From Bog-756 sp963829235 (GTDB lineage: Bacteria; Actinomycetota; Acidimicrobiia; Acidimicrobiales; RAAP-2): a DNA stretch of 64,000 nucleotides. Where the stretch lies: contig CAWHIF010000009.1 in NCBI GenBank assembly GCA_963829235.1, positions 620,001 through 684,000 of the forward strand, in the 5' to 3' direction. The translations under genes and the position numbers were made by a program. Positions 33,702-42,406 of this stretch are shown piece by piece. The notes under the pieces are model-generated. The model was not told the DNA's origin. It worked only from the letters and a program-made list of their open reading frames with translations, and did not search any database. How positions within the stretch are numbered: the stretch's first letter is position 1; each line of letters begins with the position of its first letter.

Positions 33702-34532
33702 TCAGATGGTCAGCCCACCGTCGACCGAGAGGACGGCGCCCGTGGTGTACGACGACTCGTCGGAGGCGATGAAGGCCACCGAGGCGGCGATCTCGGCCGG
33801 AGTGGAGAACCCCATGGGCGTCATGATCTTGGTCAGCTCCTTGACGTCGGCTCCCTCCGGCAGCTCGAAGGTGCCGATCAGCGGGGTGTCGACCCCTCCG
33901 GGAGCCACCACGTTCACCCGCACCCCCCGTGACAGGTACTCGGCCGCCAGGGCCTTCGAGAACATGAGAAGGCCGGCCTTGGAGGCACAGTACGCAGCCG
34001 AGTACGACTGCCCCATCAGCGCGGTGTTGGAGGCCACGTTCACGATCGAACCTCCACCCTCCAGCAGGTGGGGAAGGGTGGCCCGGCAGACCAGGAACGG
34101 GCCGGTCAGGTTCACGGCCAGGATCTGCTCCCAGCGCTCGAGCGGCATGTCCGCCGTGTTGTAGAAGCCGCCGATGCCGGCCACGTTGCACACCACGCTC
34201 GGAGGTCCGAGGGCGGCGGCGGTCGACTCCACCGCCTCGGCCACCGACGACTCGGAGGTGACGTCGCACCGGTAGGCGGTGGCCGTGCCTCCGGCCGCGG
34301 CGATGGCGTCGACCGTGGCCACCAGGTTGTCGACGGCCACGTCGAGGGCGGCCACCCGGGCCCCTTCGCGGGCCAACCGGCGGGCGACCGCCCGGCCGAT
34401 GCCGGAGCCGGCCCCGGTCACCAGGGCGACCTTGTCCTCGAAGCGACGGCCGGTGTGCGTGCTGATGGCCGCGTCGGCGGCGTCGTGCTCGGCACCCCCC
34501 TGGCCCAGTGTGACTCGCTGGATCGGACTCAT
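33702..34532 (-). CDS. Short-chain dehydrogenase/reductase
   Basis: 276 residues. TGAGSGIG cofactor motif after a ~36-residue N-terminal extension, Asp in ALDVAV after strand two (NAD preference inferred), CNVAG in place of NNAG, Ser in NVASNTALMG, and YCASKAG (YxxxK). The end is VLSVDGGLTI. The ATG at 34532 overlaps the acyl-CoA ligase stop by four bases, placing it last in the ligase-containing operon 38.6-33.7 kb. Probably oxidises a hydroxyl of the steroid-like or acyl substrate. Confidence 0.9.
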   Translation of the reverse strand: MSPIQRVTLGQGGAEHDAADAAISTHTGRRFEDKVALVTGAGSGIGRAVARRLAREGARVAALDVAVDNLVATVDAIAAAGGTATAYRCDVTSESSVAEAVESTAAALGPPSVVCNVAGIGGFYNTADMPLERWEQILAVNLTGPFLVCRATLPHLLEGGGSIVNVASNTALMGQSYSAAYCASKAGLLMFSKALAAEYLSRGVRVNVVAPGGVDTPLIGTFELPEGADVKELTKIMTPMGFSTPAEIAASVAFIASDESSYTTGAVLSVDGGLTI

Positions 34533-36142
34533 GAGCCCCCCTTGTTCGATGGCGCCGGCGAGTAGGTCTCGCGCAGTGCGTGCTTCAGGATCTTCCCGGC
34601 CGGATTGCGGGGCACCGACGCCACCAGCTCGAGCTGCTCGGGAATGGCCTGCACCCGGAGCCCGCTGCCCCTCAGGTACGCCGTCATGTCGTCGAAGGAG
34701 AAGGTCGCGCCCTCCTTGAGCGCCACCACGGCACAGGCCCGCTCGCCGGTCTTCGGGTCGGGCAGGCCGATGACGGCCACATCGGCCACGGCCGGGTGGG
34801 CGTAGAGGAGGTCCTCCACCTCCTTGGCCGAGATGTTCTCGCCGTGCCGGATGATCACGTCCTTCAGCCGCCCGGTGATGGTCACGTAGCCGTCTGGGTC
34901 GACGATCCCGAGATCGCCGCTCCGGAAGTACCCGTCGTCGTCGAAGGCCTCGGCGTCGAGAGAGGCGTCGAGGTAGCCGCGGATGACCTGGGGCCCCTTC
35001 AACCGGATCTCCCCCTCCTGGCCCGATCCGGCCCGCTCGCCGTCCAGACCGACCACGATGAGGTCGACGCCGGGAGTGGGCCGGCCCTCGGTGTCGGCCA
35101 GCTTCTGGTCGGGGTCCTCGGTGGTGGCCATGACCACGATGGGGGCCTCGGTGAGGCCGTAGCCCGAGACGATGCCCACCCCGCCGATCTCGCGCTTCAG
35201 GTCGTAGTGCAGCTGCGGCGGCTTGGGGGCGCCACCACCGGGGTAGGAGCGGATGTGGGGGAAGATGGAGCTTCCGCCGGTCGCCCGCTGTGCCTCGAGG
35301 TAAGCCAGGTGGAAGGTAGTTCCCGACCCGGCCAGCGTGACCTGGTTGGCGGCCAGGTAGGCGGGCGTGGCCACCGCGTTGAAGGACTCGGTGATGAGGA
35401 GACGGCATCCGGTGAACAGAGCGGCGATCAGCCAACCGATCCCGCCGATGTGGGTGAAGGGGAATACCAGACCGGAGACGTCGTCGGGTCCGATGTCGAG
35501 GCACTCGGACATGGCCAGCGCCGACGCCATCACCGTCAGGTCCGAGTGCTGGGCCCCCTTGGGGTCGGCGGTCGTGCCCGAGGTGTAGAAGAGCCAGCGG
35601 ATGGGCGCGTCGGCCGCCGTGGCCGGGGGTGCTTCCACCTCGGGCAGGTCGGCGGGGTCCCCGTCGGGCAGGTCACGATCGACCACCAGCACCGACAGAC
35701 CGTGCCGGGTGCCGGCGATCTCGAGGGCCATGGCCTCGTAGTCGAAATCCCGGTAGATGGTGGGCACGATCAGCAGCGAGGCTTCGCTCTGGGCGGTGAT
35801 GAAGCCCACCTCGCGGGTCCGGTAGATGGGGATGAGGGGATTCTGGCGGGCTCCGAGGCGGGCCAGGGCGCCGACCAGCACCAGCGACTCGTTCCAGGTG
35901 GGCAGCTCCCAGCTCACGCTGGTGCCCCTGGTGACCCCGTAGTCGTCGGAGAGGCCGGCGGCCGCTCGCAGGCAGGCGTCCCGGTACCCGGCGAAGGTGA
36001 GCTCCTTTCCGGTGTCCTCGTGGGCCAGCACGGCGTCGGGGGTGGCCGCGGCCCGACGCTCGATCAGCCCCCACAGGGTGGGCGCCCCCACCCAGCCCCG
36101 GGCCGCGGTGCGCCGGCCGAGCTCGTCGATGAAGTCGGGCAT
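34529..36142 (-). CDS. Acyl-CoA synthetase / AMP-forming ligase (FadD type)
   Basis: 537 residues. AMP-binding motifs: YTSGTTADPKGAQHSD (P-loop), GYGLTEAP, YFRSGDLGIVDPDGY and the C-terminal Lys in NPAGKILKH. It activates a carboxylic acid as acyl-AMP then acyl-CoA. Substrate unknown, probably a steroid/terpenoid acid given its neighbours. The ATG at 36142 overlaps the upstream stop by one base, and the stop overlaps the SDR start, so three genes are tightly coupled. Confidence 0.92.
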   Translation of the reverse strand: MPDFIDELGRRTAARGWVGAPTLWGLIERRAAATPDAVLAHEDTGKELTFAGYRDACLRAAAGLSDDYGVTRGTSVSWELPTWNESLVLVGALARLGARQNPLIPIYRTREVGFITAQSEASLLIVPTIYRDFDYEAMALEIAGTRHGLSVLVVDRDLPDGDPADLPEVEAPPATAADAPIRWLFYTSGTTADPKGAQHSDLTVMASALAMSECLDIGPDDVSGLVFPFTHIGGIGWLIAALFTGCRLLITESFNAVATPAYLAANQVTLAGSGTTFHLAYLEAQRATGGSSIFPHIRSYPGGGAPKPPQLHYDLKREIGGVGIVSGYGLTEAPIVVMATTEDPDQKLADTEGRPTPGVDLIVVGLDGERAGSGQEGEIRLKGPQVIRGYLDASLDAEAFDDDGYFRSGDLGIVDPDGYVTITGRLKDVIIRHGENISAKEVEDLLYAHPAVADVAVIGLPDPKTGERACAVVALKEGATFSFDDMTAYLRGSGLRVQAIPEQLELVASVPRNPAGKILKHALRETYSPAPSNKGGS

Positions 36143-37017
36143 CAGGCCGTCGTCGACCACAGCTGGTCGGTGTAGGTGTCGGTGCCCGGGACGGTGCCGA
36201 TGAACGGCGAGGCCCACTGCACCCGGCCGAGGCCGGCCCCGGCGACCGCGTCGGCCTGGTGGGCGAAGACCGCGTCCCACGGGCCGGCAGGCGCCTCGTC
36301 GAGGAACCACAGCAAGAGCAGGCGCCGGTCCACCGACTCGTCGCGGGGGACGTCGCCGGGGGCGTCGGCCAGGAGGGGAAGTGGGCTGAAGGCCAGCACC
36401 GTGGCCACCGCCGACCCGGGCAGCACCGAGGGCAGGAACTCCTCCCGGTACCAGCCACCGACCTGCTCGGGGGTGGCTCCCTCGTCGGGTTCGATGAACA
36501 CGGAGACCATCCCCGGGAACCGGTGGTCGAGGGTGAGCTCTGCCGGCACGCCGTCCTCCTCCCGGCGGTGCTCCCACTCGAAGTGGTAGAGGCCGGTGTG
36601 GATGTGGTCGCGATCGGTGAACATCCGCCCCGCGGCGTGGAGCACGTTGACCTGGTCCACCGCCCAGCGGTTCCACTCGTCGTGGTGCCCGTCGAGCACG
36701 TAGTAGACGCCGAGATAGCTGCCGATCTCCGGATCGGAGACCAGGGCCGCGGCCCCCTCCGGGTAACGCAGGGCCTTGAGGGGGGCGGTGGCCACGAAGC
36801 GGGCCCCGGCGAAGTTGTAGGCGCCGATCTGGCACCCCGCGTAGAAGTGGTCCCGCTCGTACCACCGGTTGTAGGCCACCTCCCGGCCCCGGTGCGGCTC
36901 CACCAGGGTGTACAGCATGGTGCCGATGCGGATGGGATCGTCGGTCACGCCTCCCTGGGCGGGGATGGATCTACCGGTCATGGTGCTCGTGCTCCGTTCG
37001 TCGGCCGTCAGGGCCAT
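36142..37017 (-). CDS. Conserved unknown protein, two EthD-like/dimeric-barrel-like halves
   Basis: 291 residues with no motif of a known enzyme. Two parts look alike: one around VAYNRWYERDHFYAG (about 50-65) and one around VGGWYREEFLPS (about 185-200). Both resemble the W-Y-x-E/D-x-H/F segment of EthD/dimeric alpha-beta barrel proteins, so a tandem ferredoxin-like fold is likely. No signal peptide. It sits between two acyl-CoA ligases with a 1-base overlap on one side and a 15-base gap on the other, hence surely part of the pathway. The start at 37017 has GAGGAG 11 bases upstream; an ATG at 36981 is the alternative. Confidence 0.65.
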   Translation of the reverse strand: MALTADERSTSTMTGRSIPAQGGVTDDPIRIGTMLYTLVEPHRGREVAYNRWYERDHFYAGCQIGAYNFAGARFVATAPLKALRYPEGAAALVSDPEIGSYLGVYYVLDGHHDEWNRWAVDQVNVLHAAGRMFTDRDHIHTGLYHFEWEHRREEDGVPAELTLDHRFPGMVSVFIEPDEGATPEQVGGWYREEFLPSVLPGSAVATVLAFSPLPLLADAPGDVPRDESVDRRLLLLWFLDEAPAGPWDAVFAHQADAVAGAGLGRVQWASPFIGTVPGTDTYTDQLWSTTA

Positions 37018-37032
37018 GGTCCGCGCCGCTCC

Positions 37033-38625
37033 TCACCGCACCGCCACCGGCGAGGACATCGACGCGGCCCGATCGGCCAGGGTCCTCTTGTCTACCTTCA
37101 TCATCGAGGTCAGGGGAAGGCTGTCGACCACCACGACCCGGTCGGGCGCCTTGTAGTCGGCCAGGGCGGCCCGGGCCGTCTCCCGCAGGTCGGCCAGCAG
37201 CCGGTCGGCCGGGAGCCGCTCGCCACCCGCCGGCACCACGAAGGCCACGCCGATCTCGCCCAGGACGGGGTCGGGTGCACCCACCACCGCCACCTGCTCG
37301 ACGGCCGGGTGGGCCCCGAGCACCCCTTCGACCTCGGCCGGATAGACGTTGTACCCACCGCGGATGTAGAGCTCGTTGGCCCGGCCCACCAGGTGGAGGC
37401 ACCCGTCGCCGTCGACGAAGCCGAAATCGCCGGTGGTCAGCCAGCCGTCCCCGGCCAGGACCGCCCGGGTGGCATCGCTGTCGTAGACCAGCCCGTCGGC
37501 CCCGGGGCCGACCGGCGGACCGCCCCAATAGCCGCGCATCACCGCGGCCGAACGCAGCCGGACCCGCCCCACCTCGCCGGAGGCCACCGGCCGGCCGTCG
37601 TCGTCGTTGACGATGGACAGCTCGACCCCCGGCACCGGTCGGCCCACCGAGGTGGCCACCACCTCGTCCGCGTCGCCGGGGACGGTCCCGGTGCCGAGCG
37701 ATGCCTCCGTCGAGGTGTACCGCACCACGACCGGCACCGCGAACCGGAGGCGCAAGGCGGCCACCAGCTCCGGTGGAACCCGGGACGCTCCGGTACCCAC
37801 GATCCGCAGCGAGGAGACGTCGGTGGCCTCGAGATCGGGGTGGGCGAGAACCAGCGCCCACTGGGTGGGAACGCCCTGGGCCACGCTGATCCGCTCCTCG
37901 CCGATGACCCGGATGGTGTCGGCCGCCCGCCACGGGGTCGGGGTGATCACCGTGGTCACCGCGTTGGCGATCTCGTCCCAGGTGCGGGTCATGGAGCCCA
38001 CATGGGCGAACGGGAGCGGCGAGAGTCGCCGGTCACCCGGCTCGGACAGCACGTCGGTGCCGGACGCCACCGCGGCCAGGGCGTCATGGTCGAACACCGC
38101 CCCCTTGGGCAGCCCGGTGGTGCCACTGGTCCACACCACGGCCACCGGATCGGTGGGCGACAGCTCGGGGAACCCGGGCGGTGGCGGGCCGGTCATGGCG
38201 TCGGTGACGGCCGACCGCCGGAGCACCTCCCCGGTGGGCCCGGCCGGCGGTGTGGCGTCGTCGTCGACCACCGTGACCACGGGCCTCGTCCGGTCGAGGA
38301 CGGACAGGACCTCGCGTTGGCCGAGGCGGAGGTTGATGCCCGACGTGATCGCCCCCAGCCGGGTGGCGGCGGCGAAACAGACCATGTAGTCGATCGAGCT
38401 GGGAAGCATCAGGCAGACCACCGTGCCGCGGCCCACGCCGCGGCTGGCGAACAGCCCGGCCACCCCGTCGGCGGCCCGGTCCCATTGGGCGAACGTCAGG
38501 TGCCGGCGGGGGGTCTCCTCGGTGGCGGGCTCGACGTACGCCTCGATGTCGGGATTGACCGTCGCCGCGGCCCGCAGGACCTCCACCACGGTCTGCCACT
38601 CGCCGGCAATCTGACGCACCGTCAT
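37033..38625 (-). CDS. Acyl-CoA synthetase / AMP-forming ligase (FadD type)
   Basis: 530 residues. Motifs: VWTSGTTGLPKGAVF, YTSTEAS (in place of the usual YGxTE), GWLTTGDFGFVDGDG and NELYIRGGYNVYPAEVE. The C-terminal catalytic Lys lies in MMKVDKRTL. Second ligase of the same operon, distinct in sequence from the one at 34529, so the pathway probably activates two different acids or one at different stages. It is the first gene of the operon; 54 bases separate it from the alcohol dehydrogenase stop. Confidence 0.9.
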   Translation of the reverse strand: MTVRQIAGEWQTVVEVLRAAATVNPDIEAYVEPATEETPRRHLTFAQWDRAADGVAGLFASRGVGRGTVVCLMLPSSIDYMVCFAAATRLGAITSGINLRLGQREVLSVLDRTRPVVTVVDDDATPPAGPTGEVLRRSAVTDAMTGPPPPGFPELSPTDPVAVVWTSGTTGLPKGAVFDHDALAAVASGTDVLSEPGDRRLSPLPFAHVGSMTRTWDEIANAVTTVITPTPWRAADTIRVIGEERISVAQGVPTQWALVLAHPDLEATDVSSLRIVGTGASRVPPELVAALRLRFAVPVVVRYTSTEASLGTGTVPGDADEVVATSVGRPVPGVELSIVNDDDGRPVASGEVGRVRLRSAAVMRGYWGGPPVGPGADGLVYDSDATRAVLAGDGWLTTGDFGFVDGDGCLHLVGRANELYIRGGYNVYPAEVEGVLGAHPAVEQVAVVGAPDPVLGEIGVAFVVPAGGERLPADRLLADLRETARAALADYKAPDRVVVVDSLPLTSMMKVDKRTLADRAASMSSPVAVR

Positions 38626-38679
38626 ACCGGGGCCGACTGTAACAGGGCCGTCGCGACCCGCTCTGCGCCGCCCCGACCC

Positions 38680-39786
38680 TCAGAAGGTGAGGACGCCACG
38701 GGCCAGCTTGCCGGCCTCCATGTCCTCGACGATGTCGCGGAATCCCTCGAGCGGGCGCTGCTCGGTGACCAATTCGTCGAGCATCAGCTTGCCGGACAGG
38801 TAGAGCTCCACCATGAGAGGGATGTCGTGGTGCGGGCGGGCCGATCCGTAGCGGCAACCGAGCAGACCGCGGTCCACGTAGGCCAGGGCGTTCACGTCCA
38901 CCGACACCTCCGTCCCCTGGGGCGGGATGCCGATGGCCAGGGCATTACCGCCCCAGTCGAGCACGTCGAGGGCGTTGCGGAGCACGACCGGGTGGCCCAC
39001 GCAGTCGAACGACCAGTTCACCCCCCCGGTCCAGCCCAGGGCCCCGGTCACCCGGGCCGGCCCGGGGGGGACCAGCTCGCGGATGGCTGCCACCGCGTCG
39101 GTGGACGAGGCGTCGACGAAGTGAGTGGCTCCGAACTGGCGGGCCAGCCCCTCCTTGGAGGCCAGGGTGTCCACGGCGATGATCCGGCTGGCGCCGGCCA
39201 GGCGGAGCCCCTGGATCACGTTGAGGCCGACGCCGCCCACGCCGAAGACGGCCGCCGTCTCCCCGGCCTGGACCTTGGCCCGGTTGAGCACCGAGCCCAC
39301 GCCGGTGAGGACCCCGCAGCCGATGAGGCAGGCCGAGGTCATGGGCACGTCCTTCGAGATCTTGACCGCCTGCACCTCCTTCACGATGGTCGACTCGGTG
39401 AACACCGACGTCCCGGCGAAGTTGGAGGCCGGCTCGCCTTTGAACATGAACGGCTGGGACACGTTGCCGAGCGTCTTCACGCACCAGGTCGGATGGCCGG
39501 TGCTGCAGGCCCGGCAGTTGCCACAGCTCTGCAGGGTGGCGATCACAACGTGGTCGCCGACCTTCACCGCCCTCACTTCGGAGCCGACGGCCTCGACCAC
39601 TCCGGCCCCCTCGTGACCGAGCACGGAGGGCGCCTTCCATGGGATCGTCCCGTTGATCACGGACAGGTCGCTGTGGCAGACACCGGCGGCCCCGATGGCC
39701 ACCCGGACCTCGGTGGGTCCCGGGTCCCCGACACTCAGCTGGTCGGTGACCTCCACGTCGTCACCCGTGTACACGATGCCTCGCAT
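38680..39786 (-). CDS. Zinc-dependent alcohol dehydrogenase (class III-like MDR)
   Basis: 368 residues, medium-chain dehydrogenase. Catalytic zinc ligands Cys37 (GVCHSD), His58/Glu59 (GHEGAG) and a later Cys in CLIGCGV. Structural zinc Cys88, Cys91, Cys94 and Cys102. The cofactor site is GVGGVGLNVIQG with Asp in AVDTL (NAD). Likely oxidises an alcohol produced by the P450 or an SDR. Upstream lie four tandem 15-base repeats (39810-39886), the probable control region. Confidence 0.93.
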   Translation of the reverse strand: MRGIVYTGDDVEVTDQLSVGDPGPTEVRVAIGAAGVCHSDLSVINGTIPWKAPSVLGHEGAGVVEAVGSEVRAVKVGDHVVIATLQSCGNCRACSTGHPTWCVKTLGNVSQPFMFKGEPASNFAGTSVFTESTIVKEVQAVKISKDVPMTSACLIGCGVLTGVGSVLNRAKVQAGETAAVFGVGGVGLNVIQGLRLAGASRIIAVDTLASKEGLARQFGATHFVDASSTDAVAAIRELVPPGPARVTGALGWTGGVNWSFDCVGHPVVLRNALDVLDWGGNALAIGIPPQGTEVSVDVNALAYVDRGLLGCRYGSARPHHDIPLMVELYLSGKLMLDELVTEQRPLEGFRDIVEDMEAGKLARGVLTF

Positions 39787-39809
39787 GGCATCCCTCCCTC
39801 TCTTCTCTA

Positions 39810-39886
39810 CTGATCGGAACTCGTCTGATCGGAACTCGTCGAACTTCTACTAACCGGAACCTGTCGGGCCACTGATCGGAACCTGT
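39810..39886. repeat. Four imperfect direct repeats of CTGATCGGAACTCGT
   Basis: Copies at 39810-39824, 39825-39839 (identical, head to tail), 39850-39864 (CTAACCGGAACCTGT) and 39872-39886 (CTGATCGGAACCTGT). They fill the 125-base gap upstream of the alcohol dehydrogenase start. On the transcribed strand each unit reads ACRRGTTCCGRTYAG. An operator array or a slippage-generated repeat; too short and too few for a CRISPR. Confidence 0.8.
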
Positions 39887-39911
39887 CGGACCGGGGGCCG
39901 GCGCGCCCGGG

Positions 39912-41576
39912 TCATTCCGGCCGTGGGTACCCGTCCCGCAACTCTCGCTTCAGCACTTTGCCGCTGGCGTTGACGGGAAGCGAGTCGACGGCCACCACCA
40001 GCCTCGGCACCTTGTAGTTGGCCATCCGTTCGCGGGCCCACGGGATCAGACCGTCGTCGAGGTCGTCCGGGTCGGGTCCGGGGGCCGGCACCACCACAGC
40101 GAGGCCCACCTCGCCGAGCCGCCGGTCGGGCACGCCGACCACGGCCACCTGCGCGACCCCGGGGTGGAGCCGGAGGACGGCCTCGACCTCGGCCGGGTAG
40201 ACGTTGAACCCGCCGCTCACGTACATGTCCTTCAGACGGTCGGTGATGGTGACGTTGCCGGCGCCGTCCATCATCCCCACGTCACCGGTGTGCAACCACC
40301 CGTCGATGTCGATGGCCTCGTCGGTGGCCTCGGAGTCGTTGAAGTACCCCCGCATGACGTTGTACCCCCGCACGACGATCTCGCCGGCCTCCCCCCTGGG
40401 GAGCTCGGCCCCGTCGCCGCCGATGATCCGGACGTCCACGTCGGGGATGGCCCGGCCCGACGTGCCCGAGATCACCTCGGCGGAGTCGCCCCGGCGGCAC
40501 ATGGTCACCGTCCCGGTCGCCTCGGTCAGCCCGTAGGCGGTGAGCACGGTCTCGATGCCGAGGTCGGACCACAGCCCCTTCACCAGCTCGACCGGGACGA
40601 CGGCGGCGCCGGTGACCACGAGGCGCAGCGACGAAAGGTCGAACCCCTTGCGTTCGGGGTGGTCGAGGATGGACTGGAAGATGGTCGGCGGGCCCGGAAG
40701 CACGGTGATGCGTTCGTTCTCGACCCTCGCCATGACCCGGTCGACGTCGAAGACCGGCTCGGGCACCATGGTGGCCCCCGTCATCAGGCAGGCCAGGATG
40801 CCGGCCTTGTAGCCGAAGGTGTGGAAGAAGGGGTTCACGATGAGGTAGCGGTCCCCGCGGCGCAGCCCGACCACCTCGGACCAGGTGGCGAACGTGCGCA
40901 ACGTCTGACCGTGGGTGGTCATGGCTCCCTTGGGAAGCCCGGTGGTCCCCGAGGTGAACACCAGGTCGGAGAGGTCCCCCGAGGTGATGGAGGCGGTGCG
41001 GCCGGCGGCCACGTCGGCCGAGCACGCCCCACCCTCCTGCAAGAAGACCTCCCAGTCGACCAGCGGGTCACCCTTGGCCGTCGACGGGCCCGGGGCTCCG
41101 TCACCCCGGCGGAGGACCACCACCCGCTCGAGCTCGGGCACCTTGGCCCCCGCGGCCACCGCGTCGTCGAGGAGCCGCGTGTAGTCGTTCCCGAGGAACC
41201 CGTCGACGGTGAAGAGCAACCGGGCCCCGGACTGGGCCAGGATCTGCGCCGCCTCGGCCCCTTTGAACCGCGTGTTGAGTGGCACCAGGAGGGCCCCGGC
41301 GCCGACCGCCCCCAGGGCGGCGACCACCCACTCGGCACAGTTCGGCGCCCAGATGGCCACCCGGTCGCCACGTTCGATCCCGTTGGCGACGATGGCCCGG
41401 GTGGCCGAGGCCACCTCATCGGCCAGTTGGTCGAAGGTGAGACGGATGGTCGAGCCGTCCGGTCCGTGGACGTCGACCACCGCCTCCAGCTCACCGAACC
41501 GGGCGGCGGCATCCTCCACCAGCCCCGGGATGGTCCCCCACTGAAGATCCCCTCGGGGATCGGTCACATCTGACAC
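39912..41576 (-). CDS. fadD3: Acyl-CoA ligase, FadD3-like
   Basis: 554 residues. FTSGTTGLPKGAMTTH, AYGLTEATG, GWLHTGDVGMMDGAGN, YVSGGFNVYPAEVE and Lys in NASGKVLKRE. The order FadE30-like, IpdF-like, then this ligase copies the mycobacterial fadE30-ipdF/fadD3 neighbourhood, where FadD3 activates HIP (the C/D-ring propanoate left after A/B-ring cleavage of cholesterol). Ligase function is certain; the HIP substrate is inferred from context. In mycobacteria fadD3 is divergent from the other two; here all three run in one direction, 26 bases apart. Confidence 0.85.
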   Translation of the reverse strand: MSDVTDPRGDLQWGTIPGLVEDAAARFGELEAVVDVHGPDGSTIRLTFDQLADEVASATRAIVANGIERGDRVAIWAPNCAEWVVAALGAVGAGALLVPLNTRFKGAEAAQILAQSGARLLFTVDGFLGNDYTRLLDDAVAAGAKVPELERVVVLRRGDGAPGPSTAKGDPLVDWEVFLQEGGACSADVAAGRTASITSGDLSDLVFTSGTTGLPKGAMTTHGQTLRTFATWSEVVGLRRGDRYLIVNPFFHTFGYKAGILACLMTGATMVPEPVFDVDRVMARVENERITVLPGPPTIFQSILDHPERKGFDLSSLRLVVTGAAVVPVELVKGLWSDLGIETVLTAYGLTEATGTVTMCRRGDSAEVISGTSGRAIPDVDVRIIGGDGAELPRGEAGEIVVRGYNVMRGYFNDSEATDEAIDIDGWLHTGDVGMMDGAGNVTITDRLKDMYVSGGFNVYPAEVEAVLRLHPGVAQVAVVGVPDRRLGEVGLAVVVPAPGPDPDDLDDGLIPWARERMANYKVPRLVVAVDSLPVNASGKVLKRELRDGYPRPE

Positions 41577-41602
41577 TCCGTCAGGGTAGTTCGATCGCCG
41601 GC

Positions 41603-42406
41603 TCAGGGATGCTGGCTGCTCACCGAGACCACCTCACCGGTCATGAAGGTGGCGTACTCGCTGGCGAGGAAGGCGATGACGTTGGCCACCTCCCATACCT
41701 CGGCGCCACGACCGAAGACCTCGCGCCGGCTCAGTTCCTCCAGCTCCTCGTCGGCCATGACCTTGTTGAGGAACGGATGGACGGCCAGGCTCGGGGAGAC
41801 CGCGTTGATGCGGACGCCGTGGGGCACCGCCTCGACGGCCGCGCAGCGGGTGAGCGCCATCACCCCGGCCTTGGCCGCGGCGTAGTGGGACTGCCCGGCC
41901 TGGGCCCGCCAACCCAGCACCGAGGCGTTGTTGACGATGACCCCTCCCCCACCGCGGGCGTAGAAGTGGCGGAGGGCGGCCCGCATGCAGCGGAAGGTCC
42001 CGGTCAGGGTCACGTCGAGGACGAGGGCCCATTGGTCGTCGGTCATGTCCACCACGTCGACCTGCCCACCGAGCCCGGCGTTGTTGACGGCCACGTCGAA
42101 CCGGCCATGGTGCTCCGCCGCCGCGTCGTAGAGGTGCCCGACCTGGGACTCGTCGGTCACGTTGCAGGGCACCGCCAGCGGCCGTTCGCCGGCCAGCTCG
42201 GCCAGCGCGTCGGCCGCCTCCCCCAGCCGACGCTCGTGAGCGTCCGAGATGACCACCGTGGCCCCTTCCTCGACGCACCGCCTGGCCGTGGCGAACCCGA
42301 TGCCGGTGCCGGCGGCGGCGGTGACGACCACCACCTTGCCGTTGAGGAGCCCGTGCCCGGAGGGTGGATCCGGGATCGTGGGCCCGCCCGTGTCGTCGTC
42401 GGTCAT
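41603..42406 (-). CDS. ipdF: IpdF-like SDR (steroid C/D-ring degradation)
   Basis: 267 residues. The cofactor motif is the unusual VVVVTAAAGTGIGFATA instead of TGxxxGIG, followed by VISDAHERRLGEA, NNAGLGGQ, IVNNASVLGWRAQ, SHYAAAKAGVMALTRC and the ending GEVVSVSSQ. As far as I can recall, all of these are features of mycobacterial IpdF (Rv3559c), which oxidises 5-OH-HIP-CoA. The ATG overlaps the FadE30-like stop by four bases. Confidence 0.85.
   Translation of the reverse strand: MTDDDTGGPTIPDPPSGHGLLNGKVVVVTAAAGTGIGFATARRCVEEGATVVISDAHERRLGEAADALAELAGERPLAVPCNVTDESQVGHLYDAAAEHHGRFDVAVNNAGLGGQVDVVDMTDDQWALVLDVTLTGTFRCMRAALRHFYARGGGGVIVNNASVLGWRAQAGQSHYAAAKAGVMALTRCAAVEAVPHGVRINAVSPSLAVHPFLNKVMADEELEELSRREVFGRGAEVWEVANVIAFLASEYATFMTGEVVSVSSQHP

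Noticed and set aside
36259..39813. A 1184-residue open frame on the plus strand
   Set aside because: It is antisense to ligase, unknown-protein and alcohol-dehydrogenase genes that all have clear motifs. Its composition (His/Gly/Arg/Asp-rich) is typical of a shadow frame in GC-rich DNA.
39810..39886. Possible CRISPR remnant
   Set aside because: Units are only 15 bases, spacers are 0-10 bases and irregular, and no cas genes are present.
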